NCBI GenBank assembly: GCA_900129595.1
Contig: FQWG01000003.1
Location: forward strand, 186,001 to 250,000
From: Flavobacterium frigidimaris
GTDB taxonomy: Bacteria; Bacteroidota; Bacteroidia; Flavobacteriales; Flavobacteriaceae
DNA: 64,000 nt
Reading direction: 5' to 3'
Shown here: one piece after another, positions 1 to 8,115 of the stretch
How positions within the stretch are numbered: the first letter of the stretch is position 1
How the letters are laid out: every line of letters starts with the position of its first letter
The notes under the pieces: model-generated
What the model saw: only the letters and a program-made list of their open reading frames with translations
The model's database searches: none
What the model was told of the DNA's origin: nothing
Program-made: the position numbers and the translations under genes

Positions 1-154
1 AAAGTGCCCTGAATTCTATTTTTGAAACCGGATCCTTTTTCCACGGAGAGCAAAAATCAGTTAAACAATTGGCTTTTTCCCAAAGAGATAAATCTAAAAT
101 CTGCTTGTTATTTTTTAGGTTTTTATCTGCTAAAATTACTTGATATTCTTTCAC
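1..154 (-). CDS. Carbohydrate-binding (CBM9-like) protein, 5' fragment
   Basis: N-terminal fragment of a leftward gene that runs off the left edge; about 51 codons are visible. I read it by eye from the reverse strand. The frame opens after an in-frame TAA and the only plausible start is a GTG at 154, giving VKEYQVILADKNL. The visible segment LWEKANCLTDFCSPW followed by a basic/acidic stretch and EFRAL resembles the opening of CBM9-like sugar-binding proteins of Bacteroidota (Trp...Ala...F.PW...FRA). It is divergent from the susC locus, so it may belong to the same utilisation system. No signal peptide is seen. Family assignment is tentative because most of the protein lies outside the window. 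Confidence 0.45.
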   Translation of the reverse strand, partial: MKEYQVILADKNLKNNKQILDLSLWEKANCLTDFCSPWKKDPVSKIEFRAL

Positions 155-863
155 GATTTTGACACTTAATTTTTGTTAATTTTTTAACTATTTGAAATTT
201 AAAACAGCTTAAAAACAATTGTTCTTTTTAGCCATTTTCACGATTACTAATGTAGTTTAAAAATTTAATAAAAAAAGTGGCCTGTTTCATAAAACGAAAT
301 CGTCTTTACTTAATTTTTTTTCATCAATAAACCTATAAGAAAACACTGTTTAACTATTAATCTTTTAATGTGGCTAATGCGAAATTCACAACATTTTCAA
401 CAAACACCTTTTATAAATGATCTAAACAACAGAATACTATAAAAAATACTCAAATTACCAATCGCTTTTATTTCTCAATTATTTTATAATAATCACAAGA
501 ATTTAAGTCCAAAAAAACGTTTTGCATATTTTTATGTGCTCGAGAACATTAATTTTGTGTGTTCGAGCACATTTTTTGTGTTTTTTCTTGTTTAATAAAA
601 ATATAATCGATAGTTTCGTCACAGATTAATCTTAAAACTAAGTTAATTAACCGTTTTTTCAGGTGGATTTTATCATTAAAAAATGAAGAAAAAGGGAAGG
701 AATAATAACGAATCAGACTAGAATTTAAGCTTCTTTTTTATCCGGAGAATAACTCAATTACAAACCAAATAAAAAACAAAACATGAATTTTCAACTAAAA
801 AAAGAAATCTAAAACCTACAAACAGAAAAAACAAATTAATCATTAACCAAAACCATTTAAAGT
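155..863. other. Intergenic regulatory region upstream of susC
   Basis: A 709-bp very AT-rich gap between the divergent leftward fragment and susC. No convincing coding frame is present. It holds a promoter-like TAATTTTG at 550-557, a pair of 14-bp palindromes around it (535-548 and 558-571), and an AAAACGTTTT palindrome at 514-523. If the promoter is used, the susC leader is about 300 nt long. No recognisable riboswitch was seen in that leader. Confidence 0.6.
535..571 (+). promoter_or_regulatory. Candidate susC promoter bracketed by twin palindromic operators
   Basis: TGTGCTCGAGAACA (535-548) and TGTGTTCGAGCACA (558-571) are near-copies of one 14-bp palindrome and are also inverted relative to each other with 13 of 14 bases pairing. 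Their centres are 23 bp apart. Between them lies TAATTTTG (550-557), which fits the Bacteroidota -7 element TAnnTTTG. The -33 element is poor (TTTT about 17 bp upstream). The layout suggests a dimeric repressor of LacI or GntR type that would occlude the promoter; the regulator itself is not in the window. Confidence 0.55.
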
Positions 864-3800
864 ATGAAATTATTAACCCAAAAAAAACCCAGGGATTTTA
901 GGATTAACAATCTATCCGGTAAGGAAATCAAACTCACGATTCTTTCCTTACTAGCTTTTACGTTTCAGGCTTCAGCGGCTGCACCAATAAATATGTCATA
1001 CAAAAACAGTACTTCAATATTTTTTGAAAAAACGGTAAAAGGAAAAGTAACGGATCAAAACGGACTTCCTATAGCAGGTGCGAATGTTATTGTAAAAGGC
1101 AGTTCTACTGGTGTTCAAACAGATGTTGATGGAAGTTTTGCCATTACTGTTGCTGATAATGTGACTAAACTTATCGTGACGTACATTGGTATGGAAGATC
1201 AGGAAGTAACAATTGGATCTTCTCCTATAAAAGTTGTCATGAAAGAGGTTGGGCAAAAATTAGAGGAAGTTGTAGTTGGATACGGAAAAGCGAAGAAAAA
1301 AGATCTTACCGGTTCTGTGAGTTCTATTGGAAAAGACAATCTGAACTTAGGCGGTACAATCTCTAATGTGGGACAAGCTTTGCAAGGACGTGCATCAGGA
1401 GTTCAGGTACAGCAAAATAGCTATGCTCCGGGAAGCAGCCCATCGATTGTAATTAGAGGAGGAAACTCACTAAACACTTCTAATGCGCCATTATATGTTG
1501 TTGATGGATTTATTACAAGTACGGGTGCACAAATTAGCCCCAATGACATTGAAAACATTCAGATTCTAAAAGACGCTTCTTCTACCGCTATTTACGGTGC
1601 CAGAGGTGGAAATGGGGTAATATTGATTACCACTAAAAAAGGAAAATCAGGAAAAATGCAAATTGAAGCTGAAATCTCTGATGGTTTTCAAAATATTATA
1701 AAAGAGCCTTCATTACTAACAGGTCAGCAATATGCTAACATCCAGAATGCAATCGCTGCTGAAAATGGAAGGCCTCCAGTATTTCCTGCAAGTTTTCCGG
1801 TTGCCAATACCAATTGGTTTGCAGCCGCAACACGTCCGGGAGAAGTACTGAACAGAACGATAAACTTTAGCGGAAGCGATAAAACTTCTAAATTTTTTCT
1901 ATCAGGAAATTATTTAAAACAAACAGGTGCATTAGAAAATACTGATTTTACAAGATATTCTGTGAGAATGGGTGGTGAGAAAAAATTCAGTGACAAATTA
2001 AATATCGGAACTAATATTTACGGTGCTGCCAGCGAAGGACATAATAGTGACTTTGGTGATAATATTCTATCTCCTATGTATTCTATTCAGACCGCTCCGC
2101 CTAATCTTCCTATTTATAATGCAGACGGAACTTATTATAAATATCAGGGAAAAGATAATGCGCTTGCACTTTTGCTTGAACCAACAGATCATACGATAAA
2201 CAGGCTGGTTAACGGCAGCATGTTTTTGGATTATGAAATCATAAAAGGACTTACGTATCATTTTGGTGCCGGTGCGGAATGGCAGGAAAATATTCAGGGA
2301 AAATATACACCAAGAACATTGGTGGCCGGAGCTGCTCTGAATGGTACGGGATCTGAAGAAAACAAGACTTATTTTAGATGGAGTACAGAGCAATATTTAA
2401 CATATAAATTCAATATAAAAGAACAGCATTCTTTTTCTGCGATGATTGGTACTTCTAATCAAAAAGATACTTTCGAAAGAATGAAAGCTTCCGGCTCCGG
2501 TTTCTCTAATGATTTGCTAACGTATTACAATCTTGAGAGTGCGGCAGTTTACCTGAAACCTGAAACGGAAAAAACAGAAACGAAACTGACTTCTTATTTT
2601 GGAAGGCTGAACTATGGTTTTGATGATAAATATTTGCTTTCTTTCACGATAAGAAAAGATGGTTCTTCTCGTTTTGGTCCTAATAATAAATTCGGAATTT
2701 TTCCTTCAGGAGCTATTGCCTGGAAAATAACGAATGAACCTTTTATGCAAAAACAAACTACTTTTTCTGAGCTTAAATTAAGAGCCAGTTACGGTATTAC
2801 CGGTAATGACGGTATTGGGGATTATGCCTACATGAACAGATTAAAATCGTGGGGAGTAACTATTGGAGAAGGCAACTTTGTTGGCGGTACGGAACCAGCA
2901 AATTTAGCAAATCCGAACTTAAAATGGGAACAAACTGCTCAAACCAACTTTGGTTTAGACATGGGATTCTTCAATGATAAACTTACTGCTACAATTGATG
3001 TCTACGAAAAAAGAACTACTGATGCCCTTTTGAATGTTCCTGTTGGGGGATGGTGGGGATTTGATGTTCAGAGAATAAATTCAGGAGTAATTCAAAACCG
3101 AGGAATTGAGCTTGGAATAAGCAGTACTAACTTTAGAAATGATAAATTCTTATGGACTACTTCTTTGAATGTTGCTTACAATAAACAAGAAATCATATCA
3201 CTTGCTGACAATGTAAGAATCATTAGTACCAATACTTCAAATCCTAGTGGTACAGTTTCAGGTCAGGAATTTACCAGATTAGTTCCGGGAAAAGAAATGG
3301 GCGAATTATACGGCTATAAGTATGCAGGAGTAATCAAAACCGGAGAAACTTATGCAGCTCAACCACTGTCTGTAGCGGGAGATCCAAAATATGTAGATGT
3401 AAATGGTGATGGCGTTATTAATGCTGATGACAGAACATATTTAGGAAATTCTACGCCACACTATACAGCCGGATTAAACAATGATTTCAGATATGGAAAT
3501 TTTGATTTAAATATCTTTTTCCAGGGTGCTTTTGATTATTCAGTTTATAATATGACAAAAATGGTTGGTGAATCATCTACGAGTACAGATGCTTTGAATC
3601 GTTGGGTTGCCGGAACAAATGAAAACACAGATATTCCAAGAGACGGATATTACAAAAGTAAATACGGTAGTTATGTAAATTCAAAATTTGTTGAAGATGC
3701 CTCTTATATCCGTTTGAAAAATGTTTCTATTGGATATTCTATCCCGGAAAGCCTTTTGAAACCTACAAAATTCATCGATAGTATCAGATTGTATGCTATT

Positions 3801-3968
3801 GGACAAAATTTGTTTACGATCACCAATTATTCCGGAAATGATCCTGAAGTAAATGGTCATTTTACTCCTGACAACACCACAAAGCAAAACTTAGGCGGAG
3901 GAATCGACTTCAACTCATTCCCGGCTTCAAGAACCTTTATTTTGGGAATAAAAGTCGCCATTCACTAG
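864..3968 (+). CDS. SusC/RagA-family TonB-dependent outer membrane transporter
   Basis: Outer-membrane barrel that with its SusD partner imports oligosaccharides or glycopeptides using TonB energy. The 1034-residue protein has an extended N-terminus with a signal sequence near residues 23-38, a carboxypeptidase-regulatory-like domain (about 57-128, GKVTDQNGLPIAGANV), a TonB-box-like EEVVVGYG (134-141), a plug domain (about 145-260) and a long beta-barrel ending in the usual aromatic/hydrophobic strand (PASRTFILGIKVAIH). Length and order are normal for SusC. It is followed 39 bp later by susD, which fixes the pairing. It is the first gene of the utilisation locus and probably controlled by the palindromic sites at 535-571. 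Substrate cannot be read from the sequence. Confidence 0.95.
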   Translation: MKLLTQKKPRDFRINNLSGKEIKLTILSLLAFTFQASAAAPINMSYKNSTSIFFEKTVKGKVTDQNGLPIAGANVIVKGSSTGVQTDVDGSFAITVADNVTKLIVTYIGMEDQEVTIGSSPIKVVMKEVGQKLEEVVVGYGKAKKKDLTGSVSSIGKDNLNLGGTISNVGQALQGRASGVQVQQNSYAPGSSPSIVIRGGNSLNTSNAPLYVVDGFITSTGAQISPNDIENIQILKDASSTAIYGARGGNGVILITTKKGKSGKMQIEAEISDGFQNIIKEPSLLTGQQYANIQNAIAAENGRPPVFPASFPVANTNWFAAATRPGEVLNRTINFSGSDKTSKFFLSGNYLKQTGALENTDFTRYSVRMGGEKKFSDKLNIGTNIYGAASEGHNSDFGDNILSPMYSIQTAPPNLPIYNADGTYYKYQGKDNALALLLEPTDHTINRLVNGSMFLDYEIIKGLTYHFGAGAEWQENIQGKYTPRTLVAGAALNGTGSEENKTYFRWSTEQYLTYKFNIKEQHSFSAMIGTSNQKDTFERMKASGSGFSNDLLTYYNLESAAVYLKPETEKTETKLTSYFGRLNYGFDDKYLLSFTIRKDGSSRFGPNNKFGIFPSGAIAWKITNEPFMQKQTTFSELKLRASYGITGNDGIGDYAYMNRLKSWGVTIGEGNFVGGTEPANLANPNLKWEQTAQTNFGLDMGFFNDKLTATIDVYEKRTTDALLNVPVGGWWGFDVQRINSGVIQNRGIELGISSTNFRNDKFLWTTSLNVAYNKQEIISLADNVRIISTNTSNPSGTVSGQEFTRLVPGKEMGELYGYKYAGVIKTGETYAAQPLSVAGDPKYVDVNGDGVINADDRTYLGNSTPHYTAGLNNDFRYGNFDLNIFFQGAFDYSVYNMTKMVGESSTSTDALNRWVAGTNENTDIPRDGYYKSKYGSYVNSKFVEDASYIRLKNVSIGYSIPESLLKPTKFIDSIRLYAIGQNLFTITNYSGNDPEVNGHFTPDNTTKQNLGGGIDFNSFPASRTFILGIKVAIH

Positions 3969-4007
3969 TCTAAAAAAAGCTTTTGTAGTAACATTAAATT
4001 TATTAAA

Positions 4008-5519
4008 ATGAAAAAATATACCATACTATTACTGCTACTTACCGCAGGAACACAGTTTTCCTGTAATCAGGATCTTGATCCTACGGTGTATAGTAACCTG
4101 ACCAATACAAACGGTTATCAAACCAAGTCAGATGCTGTAGCAGCCATTAACTCAATTTATGGCAGATTAAAAGGTCCGTCAGTAGGAGATAACTTTTCGT
4201 ACTGGGCAACAAGACACTTTGCATTGACAGATATTGCAACAGATTTAGGTCATTGCCAATTTGGTGGAGATCCGGGACAATTGTCTTTAGGAACCTGGAG
4301 TTCGACAAATGGTTTGCTTAAAGAAGACTGGAACGCCATGTATAAATTAGTTGCTAACGCCAACAGTGCCATTTTCAACATTACACCAATGTCAGGAATT
4401 ACTGCTGCCGAAAAAGTACAATTTATAGCCGAAGCTAAATTTTTAAGAGCATCAGCTTACATGGATTTAACGGATGCCTGGGGCCCGGTAATTTTAATTA
4501 CAGAAGCCAATTTGGGAAATCCGGGGTATTTAGACCAGACACCACCTTCATCTGTTGAAGAAATTGATGCTTTTATGATCAAAGAATTAAATGAAGCTGC
4601 AGATGTATTGCCGGTTAATTACAAAGAAAATGCTATTTATGGCACTAATGACGTAGGTCGTGCTACAAAAGGTGCAGCACTGACTTTATTGGCAAAACTA
4701 TATCTGCGCAATCACGATTGGCAAAAAGTAGCTACATTGACACAGCAAGTAATGAATCTGAACGAATACAGTCTTTTCCCTACTTATTTAGGTTTGTTTA
4801 AAGAAAGTAACAAATGGTGCAGCGAAAATATCTTTTCTTCATTAAGTGATGCCAATACAAACGGAACTGAATTATTGAATCACTTTGGGCCAACTGATCA
4901 TCCCGTTGTACAAAACAGATGGCAATATTATACTGTAAACTGGGATTTCTACAACACTTTTGGTGATGAAGATGACAGAAAAAAATGCTTTTTCCCTGAA
5001 TTTATGGGGTCAGATGGTTTGTTGCACAAACAAGCTCCTTCTTTAGGTGCTCAGCCACCAGCAGGTGTGCTTTATATGCCGGACGTTTCAACTCGAAAAT
5101 ATGCTGATGATGAGACTACTACTTATTACGACGGTCATAGTGTAAACATTTTACGTTACGCAGATGTATTGTTAAGCAGAGCCGAAGCATTAAACGAAAT
5201 TAGTGGCCCAACATCTGAAGCAATCGACCTTATTAATCAGGTTAAAGGAAGATCACATGCAAAACTTTTGGTTTTATCAGACCACACTCAAGCCTCATTA
5301 CGAGATGCGATATTACAGGAAAGAGGATGGGAACTTTTCTTTGAAGGGAAACGTCGTGCTGACTTAATCAGAATGAACAAATACGATGTTCTTGTAAATG
5401 CCTATCACTTAAGAGTTGGTGAAGCTGCACAAATCAAAATGCCACAAAATAAATATTATACTTATCCGCAAAGTCAGGTTGATCTTAACCCTAAGTTAAG
5501 CAACGCCGACAGACAATAA
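4008..5519 (+). CDS. SusD/RagB-family nutrient-binding outer membrane lipoprotein
   Basis: Surface lipoprotein that caps the SusC barrel and captures substrate. 503 residues with a lipoprotein signal (TQFSC, acylated Cys19) and the helical TPR-like SusD fold: typical stretches are AEAKFLRASAYMDLTDAWGPV near 145-165 and, near the C-terminus, NILRYADVLLSRAEALNE followed by ERGWELFFEGKRRADLIR. Length is usual for the family. It lies directly after susC and ahead of a strong terminator at 5531-5576, so susC and susD may form the high-level part of the transcript, with downstream enzymes made by read-through or a separate start. Confidence 0.95.
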   Translation: MKKYTILLLLLTAGTQFSCNQDLDPTVYSNLTNTNGYQTKSDAVAAINSIYGRLKGPSVGDNFSYWATRHFALTDIATDLGHCQFGGDPGQLSLGTWSSTNGLLKEDWNAMYKLVANANSAIFNITPMSGITAAEKVQFIAEAKFLRASAYMDLTDAWGPVILITEANLGNPGYLDQTPPSSVEEIDAFMIKELNEAADVLPVNYKENAIYGTNDVGRATKGAALTLLAKLYLRNHDWQKVATLTQQVMNLNEYSLFPTYLGLFKESNKWCSENIFSSLSDANTNGTELLNHFGPTDHPVVQNRWQYYTVNWDFYNTFGDEDDRKKCFFPEFMGSDGLLHKQAPSLGAQPPAGVLYMPDVSTRKYADDETTTYYDGHSVNILRYADVLLSRAEALNEISGPTSEAIDLINQVKGRSHAKLLVLSDHTQASLRDAILQERGWELFFEGKRRADLIRMNKYDVLVNAYHLRVGEAAQIKMPQNKYYTYPQSQVDLNPKLSNADRQ

Positions 5520-5530
5520 AAAAGAAACCT

Positions 5531-5576
5531 AATCAGGAACAGATATCCTTAAAAGCCTGTCTGTTCCTGATTTTTA
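5531..5576 (+). terminator. Rho-independent terminator after susD
   Basis: A perfect 12-bp stem (5531-5542 with 5561-5572), an 18-nt loop and a short T tract. It separates susCD from the downstream enzyme genes and could lower their expression relative to the transporter pair. Confidence 0.8.
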
Positions 5577-5622
5577 AACAAAAAAAAAGTACTTTTCTGT
5601 ATCATAAAAAGAAGCCTTTCAG

Positions 5623-7035
5623 ATGATCAAAAAATTAATAATAAAAGGGAGTTTTATTTTGGTGCTACTTGCCTTGGTAAGCTGTTCTAAAAATCAGGGC
5701 AATCAGATTAAAAATATCATTATTGGAACTCATAGCAACAACGAATTGAAAATTCAAATCGATGTTACTACGAATGACAATGTTCAGGTATTTGCAGAAT
5801 ATTGGTCTGACAAAGATGGAATCAAAAATAAAATAAGTTCTCCAGTTTCAAAAACAGGACTCTCCCACTCTTTGGTACTTTGCAATATTATTCCGGAAAC
5901 CAATTATAGTTTTCAGTTGGTTACCATTCAAAACAAAGAAAAAGATACCAGTAAAGTATATACGTTTAAGTCCAGAGCATTACCGGAATGGCTGCAAAAA
6001 CAATTCAAGGCAAACTGCCCGAAACCGGAACTATTACCTGAAAATTTCAAAAAAGGTTTTATGCTGTTAGCCAAAAGAGAAACACCCGGAGTAGCATACA
6101 TTGTAGATTATAAAGGCAATCTAAGATGGTATCATACCGTAGAAGGAACAGGTTTTAAGGTTACTCATTTTACCAAAGAACAAAGCATTATCGCCATTCT
6201 GGGAAAAAATGATGAACCAACAAGTTATGGCAGTGAAATTCTTGAAATCAATTTACAAGGAGATACACTAACATATATTAAAAAAGGACAAGGTGATTTT
6301 AAACAAGTGATTCATCATGAAATTATTAAAAAATCAGCGAACGAAATTGTCACTATAACTGTCGATCAAAAGATAATGGATTTAACTTCTATTGGAGGAA
6401 AAAAGAACGATACGATCAACGGAGACGGAATTTTAATTTTAGACCGTAAAGGAAAACAACTCTGGAAATGGAGCGTTTTTGATGATTTAGATCCAATGAA
6501 AGATAAAAATTTACTAAAAACAAAAAAGGACTGGACGCATGCCAATAGCCTTAATTATGATAAAGACGGTAATTTTCTAATCTCTTTTTATAACAACGGA
6601 CAGATCTGGAAAGTAGATGCCAAAACAGGTAAAGTACTCTGGAAATTAGGCAAAGGAGGCAATATGAAAATGTCTGACGATAGTAATTTCTCTCAAGCCC
6701 ATGCCGCTCACATTAATAGCGAAGGAAGTCTGCTATTTTTTGACAATGGGGTAGAGAAAAAACAATCTTCGGTTTTTGCTTTGAAATTAGATGAAAAAGA
6801 AAAAACTGTAAAACTGGATTTCCACATCAAACTTCCAAAAGATATTTACAACGATAGAATGGGAAGCGCTTATATGATTGATAAAGATGCCTTTTTAGTT
6901 TGCTGTTCAAAAAGACATATCACCGTTTTGACCAATAAAAAAGGAATTTTGCTTTGGGCATTAGAATCAGAAATCCCGCCTTATCGTGTAGAATTTATTC
7001 CGGAAGAAAAGATGAAACCCTTTCTTCTTAATTAA
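5623..7035 (+). CDS. Aryl-sulfate sulfotransferase (ASST)-family lipoprotein
   Basis: Likely catalyses PAPS-independent transfer of sulfate from an aryl or other sulfate ester to an acceptor, or is a non-canonical relative. 470 residues. A lipoprotein signal ends in LVSC (Cys21), then a fibronectin-III-like N-terminal domain (about 35-117), then a beta-propeller whose repeats show W.KW and ..GKVLWKLG motifs. Two histidine signatures fit the ASST active site: WTHANSL (His306) and QAHAAHIN (His360, His363) followed by LLFFDNG. In the family a histidine is the sulfated nucleophile; which one it is here is inference. It is a surface or periplasmic lipoprotein lying between susD and a TsdA-like cytochrome, 50 bp from the latter. 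No sulfatase is encoded nearby. Confidence 0.75.
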   Translation: MIKKLIIKGSFILVLLALVSCSKNQGNQIKNIIIGTHSNNELKIQIDVTTNDNVQVFAEYWSDKDGIKNKISSPVSKTGLSHSLVLCNIIPETNYSFQLVTIQNKEKDTSKVYTFKSRALPEWLQKQFKANCPKPELLPENFKKGFMLLAKRETPGVAYIVDYKGNLRWYHTVEGTGFKVTHFTKEQSIIAILGKNDEPTSYGSEILEINLQGDTLTYIKKGQGDFKQVIHHEIIKKSANEIVTITVDQKIMDLTSIGGKKNDTINGDGILILDRKGKQLWKWSVFDDLDPMKDKNLLKTKKDWTHANSLNYDKDGNFLISFYNNGQIWKVDAKTGKVLWKLGKGGNMKMSDDSNFSQAHAAHINSEGSLLFFDNGVEKKQSSVFALKLDEKEKTVKLDFHIKLPKDIYNDRMGSAYMIDKDAFLVCCSKRHITVLTNKKGILLWALESEIPPYRVEFIPEEKMKPFLLN

Positions 7036-7085
7036 AAATACAATTCCATTTTACGATTTATAGAATCAGATTAAAAATAGTAAAC

Positions 7086-8075
7086 ATGAAAAAAATAATT
7101 CTTATTGGTCTGTTTTCAGCATTGCCAATTGTTGTTTTCAATTCCTGCAATACTTCAAATTCTCAAACACTTGCGGCAAAAACAGCCACTGATGATTCGT
7201 ACATTACAATTGATACATCGAAAATTCCTGATGATGAATTTGGAGAATCAGTGCGTTACGGAAGAGAATTGATGTTAAAAACAGCGTATTATATTGGTCC
7301 AAATGGTACCAAAGGAAAATATTTAGGCAATAAAATGAATTGTACCAATTGTCATCAGGATGCCGGTACAAAACCTTATGCCTTCAATTTAATGTCGTCT
7401 CATGATAATTATCCGCAATACCGCGGACGTGAGAATAAAGTACTTACGCTTGCTGAACGCGTTAATAATTGTATCATGCGCCCTCATTCCGGAAAACCTC
7501 TTCCGCTTGACGGAAAAGAAATGGTGGCTTTTTTATCATACTTTAAATGGATCAGCAAATTTGTTCCTAAAGACGGGAACTTTAAAGGAGCCAAAAATCT
7601 AGAAATAGAATTCCCGGATGTAGCTGCAAGTCCTGAAAGAGGAAAAGCTCTTTTTACGGAAAACTGTGCGCGCTGTCACGGCAATAATGGCGAGGGACTT
7701 TACAACGCTGATAAATCCGGTTACACGTACCCTCCACTTTGGGGAGATTATGGTTACCAGCCTGGTTCAAGTATGCACAGAGTGATCAAACAGGCACAAT
7801 GGCTAAAAAATAATATGCCTTATGATAAAGTCGCAATAGGAAAACCGTACCTTACAGATATGCAGGCGCTTGACATCGCAGCATACGTAAATGATGATAA
7901 AATACATCCAAGACCAAACCCAAAAACACTGGATTATCCTAACCAAATGGGAAAACCTATTGATTATGCACACAGCCCTTTTATCGATAATTTTTCTGCA
8001 GAACAACATAAATACGGACCATACAAACCAATTATTGCCTACTGGAAAAAGAATGGCTGGAAAGCTGTTTACTAA
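7086..8075 (+). CDS. TsdA-like dihaem c-type cytochrome lipoprotein
   Basis: 329-residue lipoprotein (signal ends NSC, Cys21) with two haem c motifs, CTNCH (86-90) and CARCH (194-198). The segment LTLAERVNNCIMRP...GKEMVAFLSYFKWI and the second-domain YPPLWG...MHRV..A.W.K.NMP resemble the thiosulfate dehydrogenase/tetrathionate reductase TsdA family. Cys129 lies 39 residues after the first haem His, close to the spacing of the unusual cysteine haem ligand of TsdA, so haem 1 may have His/Cys ligation. Its place between an ASST-family gene and a glycosidase in a Sus locus is not the usual TsdA setting. The electron donor could be thiosulfate, another sulfur compound or a carbohydrate-oxidising partner; the sequence does not decide. 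Confidence 0.75.
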   Translation: MKKIILIGLFSALPIVVFNSCNTSNSQTLAAKTATDDSYITIDTSKIPDDEFGESVRYGRELMLKTAYYIGPNGTKGKYLGNKMNCTNCHQDAGTKPYAFNLMSSHDNYPQYRGRENKVLTLAERVNNCIMRPHSGKPLPLDGKEMVAFLSYFKWISKFVPKDGNFKGAKNLEIEFPDVAASPERGKALFTENCARCHGNNGEGLYNADKSGYTYPPLWGDYGYQPGSSMHRVIKQAQWLKNNMPYDKVAIGKPYLTDMQALDIAAYVNDDKIHPRPNPKTLDYPNQMGKPIDYAHSPFIDNFSAEQHKYGPYKPIIAYWKKNGWKAVY

Positions 8076-8115
8076 CTTTTAAATTAGCATACCTATTAAC
8101 CTGAACATATATAAA

